64,000 nt of DNA from Lodderomyces elongisporus (Eukaryota; Ascomycota; Pichiomycetes; Serinales; Debaryomycetaceae). Below are positions 60,642 through 64,000 of this stretch, in pieces. A program made the position numbers and the translations under genes. Numbering within the stretch: position 1 is the first letter of the stretch; the number at the start of each line of letters is the position of its first letter. Below the pieces are notes generated by a model. That model was given only the letters and a program-made list of their open reading frames with translations. It had not been told where the DNA came from and ran no database searches. The DNA lies in assembly GCF_030384665.1 (NCBI RefSeq), contig NC_083674.1, positions 2,717,522 to 2,781,521 on the forward strand, written 5' to 3'.

Positions 60642-62714
60642 ATGGAGGCCACTCAGATTACTCAAACCCAGCCGACTCAGCAATCGCCTTTGACGCAAAC
60701 ACAGAAGTCGCAGGATCCAAACAAGATATGCCAATTGCTATGCGCCACGGGCCAGTATCCAACCAAGCATCTTAGTGTAAACGACAAACCAGAAAAAGAT
60801 GGCAAAATAACGTGGCTCTTTGGTAGATCTAATGAGTCCGATCTTCAGTTGAGCTCGTCGACGCGGCTTTCTAATAAACATTTCCTAGTATGGCTCAATG
60901 TCAACGACAAATCATTGTGGATTCGAGATACGTCAACGAATGGGACTTCATTGAATGGCAGTAGACTAGTGAAAGGATCAAACTACTTATTGAACCAGGG
61001 GGATGAAATTAGTGTGGGGAATGGAGTGCCGACAGATGTTGTTAAATTCATTGTTATATTCACAGACAAGTTCAACCCTTCACTCCTGCCCGATTCGAGC
61101 ACACTTGCCAAGGATAACGGAATCTACAAGGACTTTATTATCAAGAATGAAACGATAGGACAAGGTGCGTTTGCCACTGTGAAGAAATGTGTTGAGCGGT
61201 CTACTGGCAATTCCTTTGCAGTAAAGATTATCAATCGTCGTAAGGCATTGAACACGAGTGGAATGGGGAATGCCTTGGTTGGGGTTGACCGCGAGTTGTC
61301 AATTTTGGAAAAGTTGAATCACCCAAATATTGTTTCGTTGAAGGCGTTTTACGAAGACACGGAAAATTACTACATAGTGATGGAGTTAGTTCCTGGCGGA
61401 GATTTAATGGACTTTGTGGCTGCCAATGGTGCAATTGGAGAAGACGCGACGCAAGTGATTACGAAGCAGATATTGGAAGGGATTTTGTATGTGCACAAGC
61501 TTGGTATATCGCACCGTGACTTGAAGCCGGATAATATCCTTATTATGCAAGACGATCCCATATTTGTTAAGATTACCGATTTTGGGTTGGCCAAGTTTAG
61601 CGATAATCTGACGTTGATGAAGACATTTTGCGGGACGCTAGCGTATGTTGCACCCGAAGTGATTACAGGAAAATACGGTCTGTCACAAATGACGGATACT
61701 GCCAACTCGAACTACTCGTCACTGGTTGACCTCTGGTCTTTGGGTTGCTTAGTATATGTGCTTTTGACGTCGCATCTACCATTTAACGGCAAAACTCAAA
61801 AGCAGATGTTCCAGAAAATCAAGCATGGAGAGTTTCACGAAGCGCCACTCAACTCATATGAGGTTAGTGAGGAGGGGCGCGATTTCCTTTCATGCTGTTT
61901 ACAAGTTGACCCAAGGCGGAGAATTACTGCAGAGGAGGCATTGCAACACCGATGGCTACGTGATGTAGTAGACGAAGTTAGCTCGTCGCCTAAATCGTTG
62001 AGTCTATCGCAATCACAATCGCAACAGTCGCGCAAAATCGAGAATGGTATCCACATTGAGTCGATGAGTAAAATCGATGAGGATATAATGCTTCGTCCCT
62101 TGGATAGTGGGAAGAATCGGAAAACAAAAGAGCAGCAGGATTTCAAAGTCCCCAAAAGAATTGTGCCCTTGCCTCAATCGCAGCCCATGCGTAATTTACC
62201 AGCATCGCAGCCGATTAAGAGGTCGCTAGAGCAGGTGAAACCAGGGAACGGCTCCGATGTGGATTCCGGAGTGAAGCGGATGAAAATTGAGGATAGCAAG
62301 AGCACGCGGCCGATATATTTTGAGCCTATACCAAACTCGCTCAAGACAGATTCGGTGACAATCACCAAACAGAGATTTGCTATTGGCCGGGCAGATGTGT
62401 GCGACTACACCGTGAGTGATGATAGGTTGTCGAAGATACACTGCATAATCACTACAGATTTAATGGGACAGACCTGGCTTTTGGATATGAGCACCAACTC
62501 GTGTACAGTGAACAAGACAATTATTGGGAAGGGCAAGAAAATACGACTCCGGGATGGAGACAAGCTCTATTTGTTTAATGATGTGGATTTAAATGAATAT
62601 GTGGGGTTTTTTGTCAGGCTCGACCAAGGACTGGAGAAACAAGATAGCCAGCAAGAAGTGTTACCACAGAGTTCAAATGAGTTGAATATGAAGATGGAGT
62701 TGGTTACATTGTAG
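60642..62714 (+). CDS. RAD53: DNA-damage checkpoint kinase Rad53
   Basis: The product is 690 residues (821 in S. cerevisiae). The N-terminus is an SQ/TQ cluster (MEATQITQTQPTQQSPLTQT), target of Mec1/Tel1-type kinases. FHA1 follows (about 58-125) with phosphothreonine-contact R62 in FGRSNESD, SNKHF, and TSTNGTSLNG. The kinase domain (about 165-435) has GQGAFATV, K195, HRDLKPDN with D293, DFGLAKF with D313, and TFCGTLAYVAPEV. A Ser/Gln-rich linker contains SQSQSQQS and a basic KRSLEQVKP..GVKRMK patch (nuclear signal). FHA2 follows (about 565-660: FAIGRADVCDYTVSDDRLSKIHCII, LLDMSTNSCTVN). The FHA-kinase-FHA order is diagnostic of Rad53/Cds1 with two FHA domains. CTG codons at residues 323 and 347 read as Ser suit the activation-segment context. 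It is the last gene before the telomeric repeats. Confidence 0.97.
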   Translation: MEATQITQTQPTQQSPLTQTQKSQDPNKICQLLCATGQYPTKHLSVNDKPEKDGKITWLFGRSNESDLQLSSSTRLSNKHFLVWLNVNDKSLWIRDTSTNGTSLNGSRLVKGSNYLLNQGDEISVGNGVPTDVVKFIVIFTDKFNPSLLPDSSTLAKDNGIYKDFIIKNETIGQGAFATVKKCVERSTGNSFAVKIINRRKALNTSGMGNALVGVDRELSILEKLNHPNIVSLKAFYEDTENYYIVMELVPGGDLMDFVAANGAIGEDATQVITKQILEGILYVHKLGISHRDLKPDNILIMQDDPIFVKITDFGLAKFSDNLTLMKTFCGTLAYVAPEVITGKYGLSQMTDTANSNYSSLVDLWSLGCLVYVLLTSHLPFNGKTQKQMFQKIKHGEFHEAPLNSYEVSEEGRDFLSCCLQVDPRRRITAEEALQHRWLRDVVDEVSSSPKSLSLSQSQSQQSRKIENGIHIESMSKIDEDIMLRPLDSGKNRKTKEQQDFKVPKRIVPLPQSQPMRNLPASQPIKRSLEQVKPGNGSDVDSGVKRMKIEDSKSTRPIYFEPIPNSLKTDSVTITKQRFAIGRADVCDYTVSDDRLSKIHCIITTDLMGQTWLLDMSTNSCTVNKTIIGKGKKIRLRDGDKLYLFNDVDLNEYVGFFVRLDQGLEKQDSQQEVLPQSSNELNMKMELVTL

Positions 62715-63457
62715 ATGAGTATATAGAGATAATGATTAATTGGTAATACATGTATACATGATGATTTATCCGAAAGCGAGGCCACTTTGTTTAAGCTTGA
62801 AGACTACCCTTTAATTTTATTTCTGTTAAGCGTTAAACAAGGGAGGTTATTGCAAGTGGGTTCTGACTGGACTCATTTTCGACCTATAATGCATTAGTCA
62901 CGTGATTGAGTAACGAGGACAATTTAATTCTTTGAATGAATATCTAGCGCAATGACAAACTTGAGTTATTGTGCATCTCTCACAGTGAGTATAAACTTTG
63001 CTCTTTAGTATATTATGAAGAAGAATACTATAAGTGATGTCGTTAGAATATTATGTATGTGTGATGGCTTGTAGCCGGGGGAACTTTTTTGAGTACAAAA
63101 GTTTACATCAAACATGAACCAAATATATAGAGAACAGGTACAAGACCTCTGTCAAGGATAAAGCAAAAAAAAAATGATTAAGCCTTTGTAGAGTCACTGA
63201 ATAATTTTGTCAAAGGTAATGTTTCTAGTAATAGGTTCTTTGATGTTTGGAAAAATCAGTGTACAGATTTAGAAGGATTTTTGATAATCAATGTGATGTG
63301 AGTAGTTCAGTTCAAAAGGAAGATCAAGTTGAACTGAGTAAAGAAGGTTGCCACGTGATATCCCGCATTTCTATACATGTCTCTGAATGAGCGATAGAAG
63401 AACCGAGAGAAGGAAAATTTATGTATGGTCGATTCTAAGGAAGTATTTTATATACAC
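62715..63457. other. Unique subtelomeric sequence
   Basis: About 740 bases lie between the RAD53 stop and the telomeric array. No open frame of note, no transposon end and no recognisable subtelomeric gene family is present. It contains TCACGTGA at 62898-62905 and CACGTG at 63352-63357. Confidence 0.7.
62898..62905. promoter_or_regulatory. TCACGTGA (Cbf1-type E-box) in subtelomere
   Basis: Exact octamer 3' of RAD53, with another CACGTG at 63352, about 100 bases before the telomeric repeats. No gene downstream explains them. Confidence 0.4.
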
Positions 63458-63999
63458 GATGCACTTGAAACTCGGTGTAAGGATGCACTTGAAACTCGGT
63501 GTAAGGATGCACTTGAAACTCGGTGTAAGGATGCACTTGAAACTCGGTGTAAGGATGCACTTGAAACTCGGTGTAAGGATGCACTTGAAACTCGGTGTAA
63601 GGATGCACTTGAAACTCGGTGTAAGGATGCACTTGAAACTCGGTGTAAGGATGCACTTGAAACTCGGTGTAAGGATGCACTTGAAACTCGGTGTAAGGAT
63701 GCACTTGAAACTCGGTGTAAGGATGCACTTGAAACTCGGTGTAAGGATGCACTTGAAACTCGGTGTAAGGATGCACTTGAAACTCGGTGTAAGGATGCAC
63801 TTGAAACTCGGTGTAAGGATGCACTTGAAACTCGGTGTAAGGATGCACTTGAAACTCGGTGTAAGGATGCACTTGAAACTCGGTGTAAGGATGCACTTGA
63901 AACTCGGTGTAAGGATGCACTTGAAACTCGGTGTAAGGATGCACTTGAAACTCGGTGTAAGGATGCACTTGAAACTCGGTGTAAGGATGCACTTGAAAC
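63458..63999 (+). repeat. Telomeric repeat array, 24-bp unit, about 22.6 copies
   Basis: Perfect tandem copies of a 24-bp unit run to the window end. The unit contains GGTGTAAGGATG followed by CACTTGAAACTC. Candida-clade telomeres have long uniform units of about 23-26 bp that share a GGTGTxxGGATG core (C. albicans: GGTGTACGGATG). The G/T-rich strand runs 5' to 3' towards the right, the orientation expected for a right-hand chromosome end. All copies look identical by eye, and only the final base of the window (64000, A for T) departs from the unit. The minus-strand frame repeating HPYTEFQV is an artefact of a unit divisible by three. Confidence 0.92.
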
Positions 64000-64000
64000 A

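Noticed and set aside
63435..63992. Minus-strand 185-codon frame repeating HPYTEFQV
   Set aside because: It is telomeric repeat DNA. The unit length is divisible by three, so the frame stays open without being a gene.
63458..63999. CRISPR-like array
   Set aside because: The unit is contiguous with no variable spacers, and the genome is eukaryotic. It is a telomere.
1..64000. tRNA genes
   Set aside because: I looked for the B-box consensus GGTTCGANTCC on both strands and found no convincing match with a paired A box and acceptor stem. A covariance scan could still find one.
1..64000. Retrotransposons, LTRs or DNA transposons
   Set aside because: No reverse transcriptase, integrase or transposase frames and no long direct terminal repeats are visible. 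The two transporter genes are a gene duplication.

Overview
This is nuclear DNA of a budding yeast. It carries compact, mostly intronless genes with Saccharomycotina orthologues, introns with GTATGT donors and TACTAAC branch points, and AT-rich spacers full of homopolymers and microsatellites. Several in-frame CTG codons fall where orthologues favour serine (RPT2 residue 242, ULP2 residue 515, RAD53 residues 323 and 347). That points to the CUG-Ser clade. The right end is a 24-bp tandem array with the Candida-type telomeric core GGTGTAAGGATG, so the window probably runs into a chromosome end. A relative of Lodderomyces elongisporus or the Candida parapsilosis group fits, but I cannot fix the species. 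|| Layout. 1-12 kb: the N-terminal part of an Mpv17/PMP22-family membrane protein, then two tandem MFS sugar/inositol transporter paralogues. Each paralogue follows a 3-4 kb non-coding region and has one intron at a different place. 12.6-19.1 kb: a minus-strand run of GLO3 (ArfGAP), TIM44 (mitochondrial import), BNA4 (kynurenine 3-monooxygenase) and a degenerate TBC-domain protein. 19.4-28.4 kb: ULP2 (SUMO protease), RPT2 (26S proteasome ATPase), a mitochondrial-type protein with RNase III-like motifs, and a small RING ligase resembling Slx8. 28.4-31.8 kb is a long gene-free stretch before the glycerol-phosphatase gene (RHR2/GPP1). 33.4-37.5 kb: UTP8, MZM1 and TPT1. 37.5-40.7 kb is gene-free with two palindromes, followed by an unrecognised Cys-rich low-complexity protein. 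42.2-55.4 kb: BUD21/UTP16, DIA2, ATX2, a TGL4/TGL5 lipase, TRZ1 and DGA1. 57-62.7 kb: ORC3, a small membrane protein and RAD53. 62.7-64 kb: a short unique subtelomere and the telomeric array. || Functional themes. These are eukaryotic neighbours, not operons, but some themes cluster. Three genes act in tRNA maturation or export (UTP8, TPT1, TRZ1). Two genes at opposite ends of triacylglycerol turnover (TGL4-like lipase, DGA1) flank TRZ1. SUMO/ubiquitin/proteasome genes (ULP2, RPT2, Slx8-like RING) lie within 9 kb. Replication and checkpoint genes (DIA2, ORC3, RAD53) lie towards the telomere. || The items most worth following up are the tandem-RNase III-like mitochondrial protein at 25435-27600, the non-matching introns and mosaic identity of the transporter pair, the short distance from RAD53 to the telomere, and a 22-bp block shared by the two transporter upstream regions.
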